Made by a program: the position numbers and the translations under genes. This document shows positions 18,907-26,954 of a DNA stretch of 36,425 bases, piece by piece. Each line of letters opens with the position of its first letter. The stretch's first letter is position 1. The stretch is from Roseovarius autotrophicus (GTDB lineage Bacteria; Pseudomonadota; Alphaproteobacteria; Rhodobacterales; Rhodobacteraceae), in assembly GCF_018069895.1 (NCBI RefSeq), contig NZ_JAGQDH010000024.1:1-36425 (forward strand), written 5' to 3'. Below the pieces are notes generated by a model. The model did not search any database. It saw only the letters and a list, made by a program, of their open reading frames with translations, and was not told the origin of the DNA.

Positions 18907-20223
18907 GTGCGCACTCGACTGGCCATAAGACTGCATGACATCCTTGAACGCCACTTTCCCGAACGCCGGGTCTTTTTGCGTTCCGACACCGATACACGCT
19001 TCATCCGGCTGCACCCGGCCACACAGCTGATCGCCGCCGCCGGGGCCTCGGCAATCGTTGCCTGGGCGATCATTGCGACCTCGGTGCTGTTGATGGATTC
19101 CATCGGCGCCGGCAATTTCCGCGAGCAGGCCAAGCGCGACATGCAGACCTACGAGACGCGGCTCAACGCGCTGGCCGCCGAGCGTGACAAGCGCGCGCAA
19201 GAGGCGCTGGCGGCACAGGAACGCTTTGCTTCGGCGCTGGCACAAATCTCCGACATGCAATCCGAACTTCTCGGGTCCGAGATCCGCCGGCGTGAGCTGG
19301 AAACCGGGATCGAGGTGATCCAGGCGACGCTGCGCCGCACCATGACCGAGCGCGAGGCTGCCTCGAAAGAAGTCGCGCGACTTGTCAGCGCGCTCGAGGA
19401 TGACAATGGCGCCCTGTCGGACGGCAACGGAAATGGCGCGGGGGATGCGACGGTCGATTTCCTGTCGGTCGCGCTGGCGGATGCCGCGCGCGAACGAGAC
19501 CAGACCCTCGCCGATGCCGAGGAGGCGCTGCGTCAGGCAGAGGACATGGCCTATGAGCTGCGCCTGATCAACGAACGCAACGCCGATATCTTCGGCCAGC
19601 TCGAAGATGCCATGACCATTTCGGTCGAACCTCTGGAAAAGATGTTCCGTAATGCCGGGCTCGATCCCGACCGGCTGATCAGCACGGTGCGGCGGGGTTA
19701 TTCCGGGCGCGGCGGTCCACTTACACCGATCTCGTTCTCGACGCGGGGCGAAGTGACGCCAGAGCTTGAGCGCGCCAACCGCATCCTCAACCGGCTGGAT
19801 GAACTGAACCTCTACCGTCTGGCCGCCGACAAGGTGCCGCTTGCGCTGCCCATCAAAGGTGGCTTTCGCTATACATCGGGCTTTGGCAGCCGCTGGGGAC
19901 GCCTCCATGCCGGCACCGATTTCGCTGCCGCGCACGGCACGCCGATCCACGCCACAGCCGAAGGTGTCGTGACCCATGCAGGCTGGCTGGCTGGCTACGG
20001 ACAGCTGGTGAAGATCCGCCACGCCTTCGGCATCGAGACCCGCTATGCCCATCTTTCCAGAATCCGCGTAAGCGCCGGCCAAAGGGTCTCGCGCGGGGAC
20101 AGGATTGGTGATATGGGCAATACAGGACGTTCCACCGGCACCCATCTGCACTATGAGGTGCGCGTGGACGGCAACCCGATCAACCCCATGACCTATATCA
20201 AGGCTGCGAGAGATGTTTTCTAA
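18907..20223 (+). CDS. M23 (LytM) peptidase with coiled coil and membrane anchor
   Basis: The 438-residue protein begins at a GTG at 18907; no earlier in-frame start exists. A cytoplasmic N-terminus (RRVFLRSDTDTRFIRLH) precedes one membrane helix around residues 43-63. A long heptad-rich coiled coil follows, from about 75 to 230, then the LytM domain from about 315. The zinc residues are visible as LHAGTDFAA near 333-341 and THLHYEV near 412-418, so the peptidase should be active on peptidoglycan cross-links in the periplasm. It overlaps the bactofilin gene by 11 bases. Such M23-bactofilin pairs are widespread and shape the cell wall. Confidence 0.93.
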   Translation: MRTRLAIRLHDILERHFPERRVFLRSDTDTRFIRLHPATQLIAAAGASAIVAWAIIATSVLLMDSIGAGNFREQAKRDMQTYETRLNALAAERDKRAQEALAAQERFASALAQISDMQSELLGSEIRRRELETGIEVIQATLRRTMTEREAASKEVARLVSALEDDNGALSDGNGNGAGDATVDFLSVALADAARERDQTLADAEEALRQAEDMAYELRLINERNADIFGQLEDAMTISVEPLEKMFRNAGLDPDRLISTVRRGYSGRGGPLTPISFSTRGEVTPELERANRILNRLDELNLYRLAADKVPLALPIKGGFRYTSGFGSRWGRLHAGTDFAAAHGTPIHATAEGVVTHAGWLAGYGQLVKIRHAFGIETRYAHLSRIRVSAGQRVSRGDRIGDMGNTGRSTGTHLHYEVRVDGNPINPMTYIKAARDVF

Positions 20224-20752
20224 GAGCAAGATCAACGAACCTGCGCAAAAACCCGCCGAGCCGAAACCGGCCACAGAGAACCGTCTCGACACGGCTCGCC
20301 CCGAAACGAGCAGCGACTATCGCGCCACGGCCCCCAAGACCAAGCCGCCGGCGTCGGTGCTTTCGTCCGACCTGCACGTTCAGGGCAACCTGCGCACCAC
20401 CGGCGATATCCAGGTCGAAGGCACGATCGAAGGCGATATCCGCGCGCATCTGCTGACCGTCGGCGAAGGCGCCACCATCAAGGGCGAGGTGATCGCAGAC
20501 GATGTTGTGATCAATGGCCGCGTCGTGGGGCGCGTGCGCGGACTCAAGGTGCGCCTCACCTCGACCGCGCGGGTCGAGGGCGACATCATCCACAAGACCA
20601 TCGCAATCGAATCAGGCGCGCATTTCGAAGGTTCGGTACAGCGTCAGGACGACCCCCTCTCAAGCAACAAGGGCGGCCAGAAGCCCGCGTCGCAGGCCGC
20701 TGCCTCCGCCCCCGCGCCTAAACCGGCAGAGCCGAAGCCCACGCAGGGCTGA
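20213..20752 (+). CDS. Bactofilin
   Basis: Bactofilins form filaments, often at the membrane, that localise wall enzymes. The 179-residue protein has a disordered Pro/Lys-rich head (about 1-50), the beta-helical bactofilin core from about 50 to 145 (SSDLHVQGNLRTTGDIQVEG, IEGDIRAHLLTVGEGATIKG, VINGRVVGRVRGLKVRLTST, ARVEGDIIHKTIAIESGAHF), and a Pro/Ala-rich tail. The ATG at 20213 lies inside the M23 gene, so the two are coupled. A terminator follows 20 bases after the stop. Confidence 0.95.
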   Translation: MFSKSKINEPAQKPAEPKPATENRLDTARPETSSDYRATAPKTKPPASVLSSDLHVQGNLRTTGDIQVEGTIEGDIRAHLLTVGEGATIKGEVIADDVVINGRVVGRVRGLKVRLTSTARVEGDIIHKTIAIESGAHFEGSVQRQDDPLSSNKGGQKPASQAAASAPAPKPAEPKPTQG

Positions 20753-20771
20753 GTCACGCCGAATGACGTCA

Positions 20772-20802
20772 GAGGCGCCCTGCCCCGGCAGCGGCGCCTT
20801 TT
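20772..20802 (+). terminator. Rho-independent terminator after the bactofilin gene
   Basis: AGGCGCC and GGCGCCT form a strong stem, with an inner CTGC/GCAG pair around CCCG, followed immediately by five T. It ends the M23-bactofilin transcript and sits between converging genes. The T run is only on the plus-strand side. Confidence 0.85.
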
Positions 20803-20816
20803 TCATGCCGACGCGC

Positions 20817-21542
20817 TCAGAATTGCAGGCTGAGCCCCAGGATCGGCCCCGAGAAACTGCCGTCGAAACCTGCCCCGTCCTTGTCGTAATCCACATAAAG
20901 ATGGCGATAGCCGGCCGACAGGAACAGCCGGTCACGCGCCTGCCAGTTGACCGTCGCCATGAGTTGCGATGTCAGGTCAGAGCCAACGCCGAAACCGCCC
21001 AGATCAACATAGCCGATGACAGACCAGCGCTCGGAAAGGCGAATATTGGTGCGCGCGACGAGGATGGGATCGGTGAAATCAACCGACAGATCTGCCGCCA
21101 GTCCCGGTACCGGCGTTCTCGCGCGCCCCTCGATATCCCAATGGCGCAGACCGATGAGATAATCCACCGTCGCCCTCTCCGAGGCAAGAGCGCGATAGCC
21201 CGCTGCAAGGGTGAAAGAGCTCTGTTCCAGCCGCCCGGTCACCGGCAGACCGAGGTTTGGCACCGTACCGTCACGCGAGCTGCGCGACGTGGAGTAATCA
21301 CCCAGCATCACAAATCGGCCTTGCCGGAACAGGCCCGAGACAAAGAACGCGCTGTCCAGGTCTTCGAGCACATCCCTCAGGCCCTCGCTGAAGCTGAGCG
21401 ACGGGCCACCCGCCACAGGCCGCACCGTGCCGCCAACACCGCTGCCCCAGACATAGGGCGTCAGTTGAAACACCCGATCCTGCGCCACCGCAGGCAGGGC
21501 AAGCAGGCCAAGCGCCAGCGTGATGGCAAACCGTGACAACAT
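20817..21542 (-). CDS. Outer-membrane beta-barrel protein with signal peptide
   Basis: The 241-residue product starts at the ATG at 21542 (MLSRFAITLALGLLALPAVA); the signal peptidase site is probably after AVAQD or just before it. The mature part alternates polar and hydrophobic residues with many aromatic belt positions and ends in phenylalanine (ILGLSLQF), both typical of an outer-membrane barrel. Segments such as FTLAAGYRALASERATVDYL and FLSAGYRHLYVDYDKDGAGF look like strand pairs. The start overlaps the amidohydrolase stop as TGATG. The function is unknown; co-expression with a secreted hydrolase may hint at handling of an external substrate. Confidence 0.8.
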   Translation of the reverse strand: MLSRFAITLALGLLALPAVAQDRVFQLTPYVWGSGVGGTVRPVAGGPSLSFSEGLRDVLEDLDSAFFVSGLFRQGRFVMLGDYSTSRSSRDGTVPNLGLPVTGRLEQSSFTLAAGYRALASERATVDYLIGLRHWDIEGRARTPVPGLAADLSVDFTDPILVARTNIRLSERWSVIGYVDLGGFGVGSDLTSQLMATVNWQARDRLFLSAGYRHLYVDYDKDGAGFDGSFSGPILGLSLQF

Positions 21543-22993
21543 CACAGCGCCTCCTTAACGATCGTCCCGCCCTTCATGATCAGGGCAAGGCTCTCCTCCG
21601 GCCGGTCGAGCCAGTCAAGCCCCTCCTCAGGCTCACCGGTCACCACCAGAAGGTCGGCCATCGCCCCCGCCTCGATCACGCCAAGCCGCCCGTCATAGCC
21701 GGCGCGCGCACCGGACAGGGCCAGCAGCTCACCCGCCGCCCCCGTCGCCATGCGCAGCGCCTCGAGCGGGGCCATGAAGCGCGTGAGCTTGGCCAGTTGG
21801 CGGCCCTGCGACGCGGCACCTTCGGGGTTCATCAGGACATCGGTGCCAAAGGCCATGTTGACGCCCTCGGCGCGGCCCATCTCGAACGCCTGCACTGTGC
21901 CGCCCGAAACCATTTCCTGCTTGGTACGTTGCTTGGGGTCCGTGCGGGGATTGGCGTCCTCATCCATCAGGAATGGTTGGATCGACCACCACGCCCCCAT
22001 GTCACGCATCATCCGCACGGTATTCTCATCCGCCAGTTGTCCGTGCTCGATGCACCGGACACCCGCGCGCAGGCACCGCTGAATTCCTTGGGGCGTGTAG
22101 ACATGCGCACAGACATAGGTGCCCCAATCGGCCGCCGCCTCGACCGCCGCGCGCATCTCGTCCTCGGTGAATTGCAGGCTTTCGAGCGGATCGTAGAGCG
22201 AGGTAACGCCGCCCCCGGCCATGATTTTGATCTGGCTCGCACCCTTCATCAACTGCTCGCGCGTGCGCCGCAGCACCTCGGCGCGCCCGTCGGCAAGGGC
22301 CACCACGCCAACCCGCTCGCTGTAGCTCAGATCGCCATCGGCGCGGGGCAATTCCGAGGTCATTCGAAAATCGCCATGCCCCGAGGTCTGCGACAGCATG
22401 GCGCCCGAGGCAAGGATGCGCGGGCCGGGCAGGACACCCCTGTCTATCGCCAGCTTGAGGCCAAAGGCGGGCCCTCCTGTGTCGCGCACCGTGGTAAACC
22501 CGCGCAACAGCGTCGCGCCCGCCTCGCGCCCTGCCATCAAATGCACAAAACCGATGTCGCCGGTCATCGCCTGAAGCTGCGTCACGCCGACAAGCGTGGC
22601 GTGCCAATGCGCGTCGATGAGGCCAGGGATGACCGCGCGCCCGCCGCAATCCATGCGCCGCGCGCCCTCTGGCCCCTGCCCTGCGGGGATCAGCGCGGCG
22701 ATGCGCCCGCCTTCGATCAGGATATCCTGCCCCCCCTGCATGGTGAGGGTATGACCGTCGAAATGGCGCAGATTGGTCAGAAGAATAGGCTGGCCGGCGC
22801 CCTGCCCATGCGCAGGTTCGGGAGCAAGGCCAAAGCCCGCGAAAAGCCCCAGAACGGCTGCCGTCCCGCCAAGGAACTCGCGGCGGCGCAAATCGGCCTC
22901 GATCCGCGCAAAGGCCGCCCGCGTGACCGGCGCGCTGCATAGACAGAAATCGAGGGTTCCCCGCGCGAGCGCGGCATTACAGACCTGACACAT
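21542..22993 (-). CDS. Tat-exported amidohydrolase with Cys-rich N-terminus
   Basis: This 483-residue member of the amidohydrolase superfamily resembles imidazolonepropionase-like metal-dependent Xaa-Pro/aryldialkyl hydrolases. The ATG at 22993 is chosen. The metal site shows DAHWH, a lysine in QIKIMAGGGVTS that may be carboxylated, histidines in YVCAHVYTPQG and CIEHGQLADE, and the aspartate in MAFGTDVLMN. The first 20 residues carry four cysteines (CQVCN and FCLC). A twin-arginine motif (DLRRREFLGGTAAVLG) and hydrophobic stretch follow at about 35-60, so export by the Tat system is likely. Cysteines ahead of a Tat signal are unusual. It is coupled to the downstream barrel gene. The substrate cannot be assigned. 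Confidence 0.85.
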   Translation of the reverse strand: MCQVCNAALARGTLDFCLCSAPVTRAAFARIEADLRRREFLGGTAAVLGLFAGFGLAPEPAHGQGAGQPILLTNLRHFDGHTLTMQGGQDILIEGGRIAALIPAGQGPEGARRMDCGGRAVIPGLIDAHWHATLVGVTQLQAMTGDIGFVHLMAGREAGATLLRGFTTVRDTGGPAFGLKLAIDRGVLPGPRILASGAMLSQTSGHGDFRMTSELPRADGDLSYSERVGVVALADGRAEVLRRTREQLMKGASQIKIMAGGGVTSLYDPLESLQFTEDEMRAAVEAAADWGTYVCAHVYTPQGIQRCLRAGVRCIEHGQLADENTVRMMRDMGAWWSIQPFLMDEDANPRTDPKQRTKQEMVSGGTVQAFEMGRAEGVNMAFGTDVLMNPEGAASQGRQLAKLTRFMAPLEALRMATGAAGELLALSGARAGYDGRLGVIEAGAMADLLVVTGEPEEGLDWLDRPEESLALIMKGGTIVKEAL

Positions 22994-23084
22994 TCCTAAC
23001 CCCTTCAGCCCTCGTAACGGCGCTGGTTGCACTACCGATCCGGAAGATAACCCGGCATTCCGTCACGTCCAGACGAATTCGCCC

Positions 23085-23669
23085 TTACGCCTCAAGTTCC
23101 GCATCCCAGTACAGGAAATCGAGCCAGCTTTCGTGCAGGTGATTGGGGGGAAACTTGCGCCCCATGTTGCGCAGTTCCTCGGCCCCCGGCGCGCGCGGCG
23201 GCTTGCGCAGGCTCATTCCCACCTGCCGCAGGCTGCGCGACCCCTTGCGCAGGTTGCAAGGCGAACACGCCGCCACCACGTTTTCCCAGCTTGTGCGCCC
23301 GCCGCGCGCGCGCGGCACGACATGATCAAAGGTCAGATCGCCCTTCGCCCCGCAATACTGGCAGCGGAATTCGTCGCGCAGAAATAAATTAAAGCGCGTG
23401 AAGGCCACGCGCTTTTGAGGTTTTACAAAGTCCCGCAGAACGATCACCGAGGGTATCTGTATCACCGTGCTCGGACTGTGCACGAAGTGATCGTATTCGG
23501 CGACGATATCGACCCTGTCGGAACAGACCGCCTTGATCGCCTCCTGCCACGTCCAAAGCGAGAGCGGGTAGTAGGAAAGCGGGCGGTAATCGGCATTGAG
23601 CACCAGCGCCGGGAAATGCCGCAGCGCGGCGGGCTCTCTCACGAACTCGGTTCTGAAGTCTCCGTCCAT
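23085..23669 (-). CDS. HNH endonuclease family protein
   Basis: The protein has an HNH motif with zinc cysteines: CQYCG, then TFDHVVPRARGGRTSWEN, and CSPCNLRKGSRSLRQ. The N-terminal half (PALVLNADYRPLSYYPLSLW, QEAIKAVCSDRVDIVAEY) is the extension shared by a widespread alphaproteobacterial HNH family of unknown in vivo role. The ATG at 23669 (MDGDFRTEF) gives 194 residues. A GTG at 23711 would lie at or above the predicted transcription start, so the shorter form is preferred. It is a single-gene unit with its own promoter. Confidence 0.9.
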   Translation of the reverse strand: MDGDFRTEFVREPAALRHFPALVLNADYRPLSYYPLSLWTWQEAIKAVCSDRVDIVAEYDHFVHSPSTVIQIPSVIVLRDFVKPQKRVAFTRFNLFLRDEFRCQYCGAKGDLTFDHVVPRARGGRTSWENVVAACSPCNLRKGSRSLRQVGMSLRKPPRAPGAEELRNMGRKFPPNHLHESWLDFLYWDAELEA

Positions 23670-23716
23670 CGCGTCACACGCCTCTTTCGCGGCCTCCGGC
23701 CAACCTCTCACATGCT

Positions 23717-23744
23717 ACTATATATCGTGGCGTCTAGCTGACAA
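23717..23744 (-). promoter_or_regulatory. Sigma-70-like promoter of the HNH gene
   Basis: On the minus strand TTGTCA (23744-23739) and TATAGT (23722-23717) are separated by 16 bases, close to the TTGACA/TATAAT consensus. Transcription would begin near 23710, leaving a leader of about 40 bases before the chosen ATG. Confidence 0.6.
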
Positions 23745-23809
23745 GCCCTCGATATCGCGGCACATCTAGGCGCGGTTTAGCCCGCTTTGGTAAAACCGAT
23801 GTGACAAGC

Positions 23810-25627
23810 TCAGGCGGCGGCCCCGGCCTCTTCGCGCGATTGTCTTTGCCACAGCGCGGCATAGCGGCCCTGTCGCGCCAGAAGATCGGCATGGCCCCCC
23901 TCTTCCACCACACGCCCCTCTTCCAGCACCACGATGCGATCAGCGCCCGCCACCGTCGAGAGGCGATGCGCGATCATGATCACCGTGCGCCCCTGGGCCG
24001 CGCGCGCCAGCGCGTTCTGGATGTCGCGCTCGGTCTCGGTGTCGAGCGCGCTTGTCGCCTCGTCCAGCAACAGGATGGGCGGGTTCTTGAGTAGCGTGCG
24101 CGCGATGCCCACCCTCTGTTTCTCGCCGCCCGAGAGCTTGAGGCCACGCTCGCCCACCTGCGTGTCATAGCCCTTGGGCAGCGAGGCGATGAAATCGTGG
24201 ATCTGCGCCGCGCGCGCCGCCGCCTCGATCTCGGTCTGGGTCACGTCGCCGCGTCCATAGGCAATGTTGTAGCCGATCGTGTCGTTGAACAGCACCGTAT
24301 CCTGCGGCACCACGCCAATCGCGGCGTGCAGGCTGTCAAGCGTCACCTCGCGGATGTCCTGCCCGTCGATCGTGACCGCCCCGCCCTGCACATCGTAAAA
24401 GCGGAACAAGAGCCGCCCGATGGTCGATTTCCCCGAGCCCGACGGCCCCACCACCGCCACGGTCTGCCCGGCGGGCACATCAAGCGAGACGCCCCTGAGG
24501 ATGGGCCGCGCCGGATCATAGCCGAACTCCACCGCGTCAAAGCGGACATGCGCGCCCGAGACCCTGAGCGCGGCCGCGCCGGGCCCGTCGCTCACATCGG
24601 GGGGCTGCTCAAGCAGGCCGAACATCTCGCCCATATCCACCAGCGCCTGCCGTATCTCGCGGTAGACCGTGCCGAGGAAATTGAGCGGCATGGTGATCTG
24701 GATCATGTAGGCATTGACCATGACGAAATCGCCCACCGTCATCGTGCCCGCCTGCACGCCCATGGCGGCCATCACCATCACCGCCACCAGCCCGCCGGTG
24801 ATGAGGAAGGACTGGCCGAAATTGAGGAAAGACAGCGAATAGGCCGTCAGCAGGGCCGCGCGCTCATAGCCCTCCATCGCGCGGTCATAGCGCGCGGCCT
24901 CGCGCGCCTCGGCGCCGAAATACTTGACGGTCTCATAGTTCAGCAGGCTGTCGATCGCCTTTTGATTGGCGTCGGTGTCCTGATCGTTCATCTCGCGGCG
25001 CAGGCGCACGCGCCATTCGGTGACCTTGAAGGTAAAGGCCACATAGGCCGCGATAACACCTGCGACCACCACCAGATACCAGATGTCGAAAAGCACCCAG
25101 AGGATGATGCCCACCATCAGCAATTCAAGGATCAGCGGGCCGATGGAGAAGATCAGGAACCGCAACAGAAAATCGACGCCCTTTACCCCGCGCTCGATGA
25201 TCCGGCTCAAGCCCCCGGTCTTGCGCGTCAGGTGATAGGACAGCGAGAGCGCGTGGATATGGCGAAAGGTTTGCAAGGCCAGACGGCGCAGCGCGCGTTG
25301 TCCCACCTTGGCAAAGACCGCGTCGCGCAACTGCTGAAAGCCCACATTCATCAGCCGTGCCATACCATAGGCGACGGTCAGGCCGATCGCGCCCGCCCCC
25401 AGCATCCAGGCCGCTTCCTGCCCCTCGCCCGCCAGCGCATCGACCGCGCCCTTGTAGAAGAAGGGCGTGATCACCGAGACGAGCTTGGCCGCCACCAGCA
25501 GCACCAGCGACACCACGACGCGCCGTTTCACCCATCCCTGACCCGCGGGCCAGAGATAGGGCGCGACGCGCCGGATCGTGCGCCAGCCGCTCGCGGTGGT
25601 TTCGCTTGGATGGGGGTCGTCGTGCAT
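23810..25627 (-). CDS. atm1: Atm1/ABCB7-type ABC exporter
   Basis: Atm1-family exporters move glutathione-linked sulfur or metal species across the inner membrane and support Fe-S or metal homeostasis. The 605-residue protein starts at the ATG at 25627 (MHDDPHPSETTAS) with AGAAGG six bases upstream. A six-helix membrane domain occupies about 40-325. It includes KAIDSLLNYETVKYFGAEAR, a hallmark of the Atm1 family. The nucleotide domain has Walker A GPSGSGKST, signature LSGGEKQRV, Walker B ILLLDEATSALD and the H-loop IAHRLSTV, all intact. As a half-transporter it would act as a homodimer. It lies alone, 85 bases after the DUF4202 gene. Confidence 0.9.
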   Translation of the reverse strand: MHDDPHPSETTASGWRTIRRVAPYLWPAGQGWVKRRVVVSLVLLVAAKLVSVITPFFYKGAVDALAGEGQEAAWMLGAGAIGLTVAYGMARLMNVGFQQLRDAVFAKVGQRALRRLALQTFRHIHALSLSYHLTRKTGGLSRIIERGVKGVDFLLRFLIFSIGPLILELLMVGIILWVLFDIWYLVVVAGVIAAYVAFTFKVTEWRVRLRREMNDQDTDANQKAIDSLLNYETVKYFGAEAREAARYDRAMEGYERAALLTAYSLSFLNFGQSFLITGGLVAVMVMAAMGVQAGTMTVGDFVMVNAYMIQITMPLNFLGTVYREIRQALVDMGEMFGLLEQPPDVSDGPGAAALRVSGAHVRFDAVEFGYDPARPILRGVSLDVPAGQTVAVVGPSGSGKSTIGRLLFRFYDVQGGAVTIDGQDIREVTLDSLHAAIGVVPQDTVLFNDTIGYNIAYGRGDVTQTEIEAAARAAQIHDFIASLPKGYDTQVGERGLKLSGGEKQRVGIARTLLKNPPILLLDEATSALDTETERDIQNALARAAQGRTVIMIAHRLSTVAGADRIVVLEEGRVVEEGGHADLLARQGRYAALWQRQSREEAGAAA

Positions 25628-25712
25628 TGCTGGCCTTCTCGCTTGCGCGGGCCACAGATAGCGGTGCGCGGCGGCGATGACCAGAGCCGTCACCCCGTTG
25701 GTCCCTTCACCC

Positions 25713-26276
25713 TCAGTCGCGAAAATGCCGGGCAAGGTTTTCCGGCAGGGCGAATTCGCTCAGCGCACGACCACGCGCGCCCACCGACATCTTGCGTGCG
25801 GTTTTCTGCACGATCCGGTCAAGTTTGCCGTCGTCCTGCGTGGGGGCGAATGGAGCGAAATACCACTTGAGAAAGACAAAGCAGATCACATCCTCGAGCG
25901 CCTGAACCTCGGCGTCGCGCTTGATGCCCTCCTTGCGCAGCATGGTGGCGGCGCGGGCGGCCTCTGCCTCGCGATAACCGACCCTGCGCATGATCTCCGA
26001 GACGCACGCGGCGTGATGTCTCGCAAGATCGCTGCGCCACGCAAGATAGCCCGCCCGCCCCTCGGGATAGGCGCTGCGCGGTGAGGTCCAGCGTTCGATA
26101 TGCTGCCCGCGCGCGGCGATCTGCAACGGCTCTGATGCACCGGGGAAAAGCCGCGCCAGTTCCGCGCTCATCCGCTGACCATAAAGCAACGCGGCGGGCA
26201 CACCTTCGGCGCGGTCCGGGTCGTGGGCATTGGCGGCGTCTATCGCCGCCAGCGCCTGTACCAGCCGGTCGTTCAC
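25713..26276 (-). CDS. DUF4202-family protein
   Basis: The 187-residue product shows the DUF4202 pattern: AARGQHIERWTSPRSAYPEG, GYLAWRSDLARHHAACV, EIMRRVGYREAEAARAATML and ALEDVICFVFLKWYFAPF. The conserved His and Asp/Glu residues suggest an HD-like helical metal site, but no reaction is established. It starts with GTG at 26276, which overlaps the stop of the SYLF lipoprotein gene as GTGA, so translation is coupled. No signal peptide is present. Confidence 0.85.
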   Translation of the reverse strand: MNDRLVQALAAIDAANAHDPDRAEGVPAALLYGQRMSAELARLFPGASEPLQIAARGQHIERWTSPRSAYPEGRAGYLAWRSDLARHHAACVSEIMRRVGYREAEAARAATMLRKEGIKRDAEVQALEDVICFVFLKWYFAPFAPTQDDGKLDRIVQKTARKMSVGARGRALSEFALPENLARHFRD

Positions 26277-26833
26277 GGGATAATGCGGGTATATTTCATG
26301 CCCTCGAGCGAGACCCCGGCCATCAGCCCTGCCTGCCCGAAGATCACCGCCACCACGGGCGCTGTCGCTGTCGTCGTCTCGGCGCGCAGGTTCTCGCCCC
26401 GGTCATTGAAGGCATACTGGATATCAGCCCCTGCCGCCCAGCCCGAGGAGCGGCGGAAACCCTGAAGCGCCTCTTCGGTCATGAAGAACAGAACATGGGC
26501 AAATTGCTGCGCCCCGATCTGAAGCCCGACGCTGCCCTTGGTGGCGGAATAGTAATCCACTGTTACGTTGTTGATCCGCAGCGCACCACGCCCGAATCCG
26601 CCACCAACCACGAATCCCGCCTGCGTCACCACCGGCATGACCAGCATGCCCGCGGATTTGTCCGCAAGCGAGCGCGTGCCGGGATAGGTGGCATACATGT
26701 GTTCGAGCGTGGCATTCACCCGCGCGTCGATGCGCGCGGCCCCCGGACTGCCGACACCGTTGTTGCAGGCCGCCAGAAGCGGCACGCCCGTCAGAACACC
26801 AAGAGTGAAACCGCGTCGTGTGAGAATGCTCAT
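26273..26833 (-). CDS. SYLF/Ysc84-domain lipoprotein
   Basis: The start is the ATG at 26833 (MSILTRRGFTLGVLTG), ten bases after AAGGA. The signal peptide ends in the lipobox LLAAC, so the mature protein would be lipid-anchored at its cysteine. TRRGFTLG also resembles a Tat motif. The mature part is a SYLF (Ysc84-type) domain: SLADKSAGMLVMPVVTQAGF, VGGGFGRGALRINNVTVDYY, SVGLQIGAQQFAHVLFFMTE. This domain binds lipids in eukaryotic homologues; bacterial roles are unclear. It has 186 residues and is coupled to the DUF4202 gene. Confidence 0.9.
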   Translation of the reverse strand: MSILTRRGFTLGVLTGVPLLAACNNGVGSPGAARIDARVNATLEHMYATYPGTRSLADKSAGMLVMPVVTQAGFVVGGGFGRGALRINNVTVDYYSATKGSVGLQIGAQQFAHVLFFMTEEALQGFRRSSGWAAGADIQYAFNDRGENLRAETTTATAPVVAVIFGQAGLMAGVSLEGMKYTRIIP

Positions 26834-26890
26834 GTTCAAGCCCATCCTTAGCCTCTGAAATGCCGACATGTGCCCGCCGGTCCTGAACCG

Positions 26891-26919
26891 ACTATAGTGT
26901 CGCGTGGTGCCTGTGTCAC
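26891..26919 (-). promoter_or_regulatory. Strong sigma-70-like promoter of the SYLF-DUF4202 operon
   Basis: The minus strand carries GTGACA (26919-26914), a 17-base spacer, and TATAGT (26896-26891); each box matches the consensus at five of six positions. Transcription would start near 26884, about 50 bases before the lipoprotein start. Confidence 0.65.
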
Positions 26920-26935
26920 TAAGGATTGCGTGTCC

Positions 26936-26951
26936 GGGCGGTTTCCCGCCC
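26936..26951 (-). terminator. GC stem-loop directly after the hemB stop
   Basis: The minus strand reads GGGCGG-GAAA-CCGCCC, a perfect six-pair stem with a GAAA tetraloop, three bases after the hemB stop. It lacks a T run, so it may act as a 3' stabiliser or weak terminator insulating the next promoter. Confidence 0.4.
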
Positions 26952-26954
26952 TGT

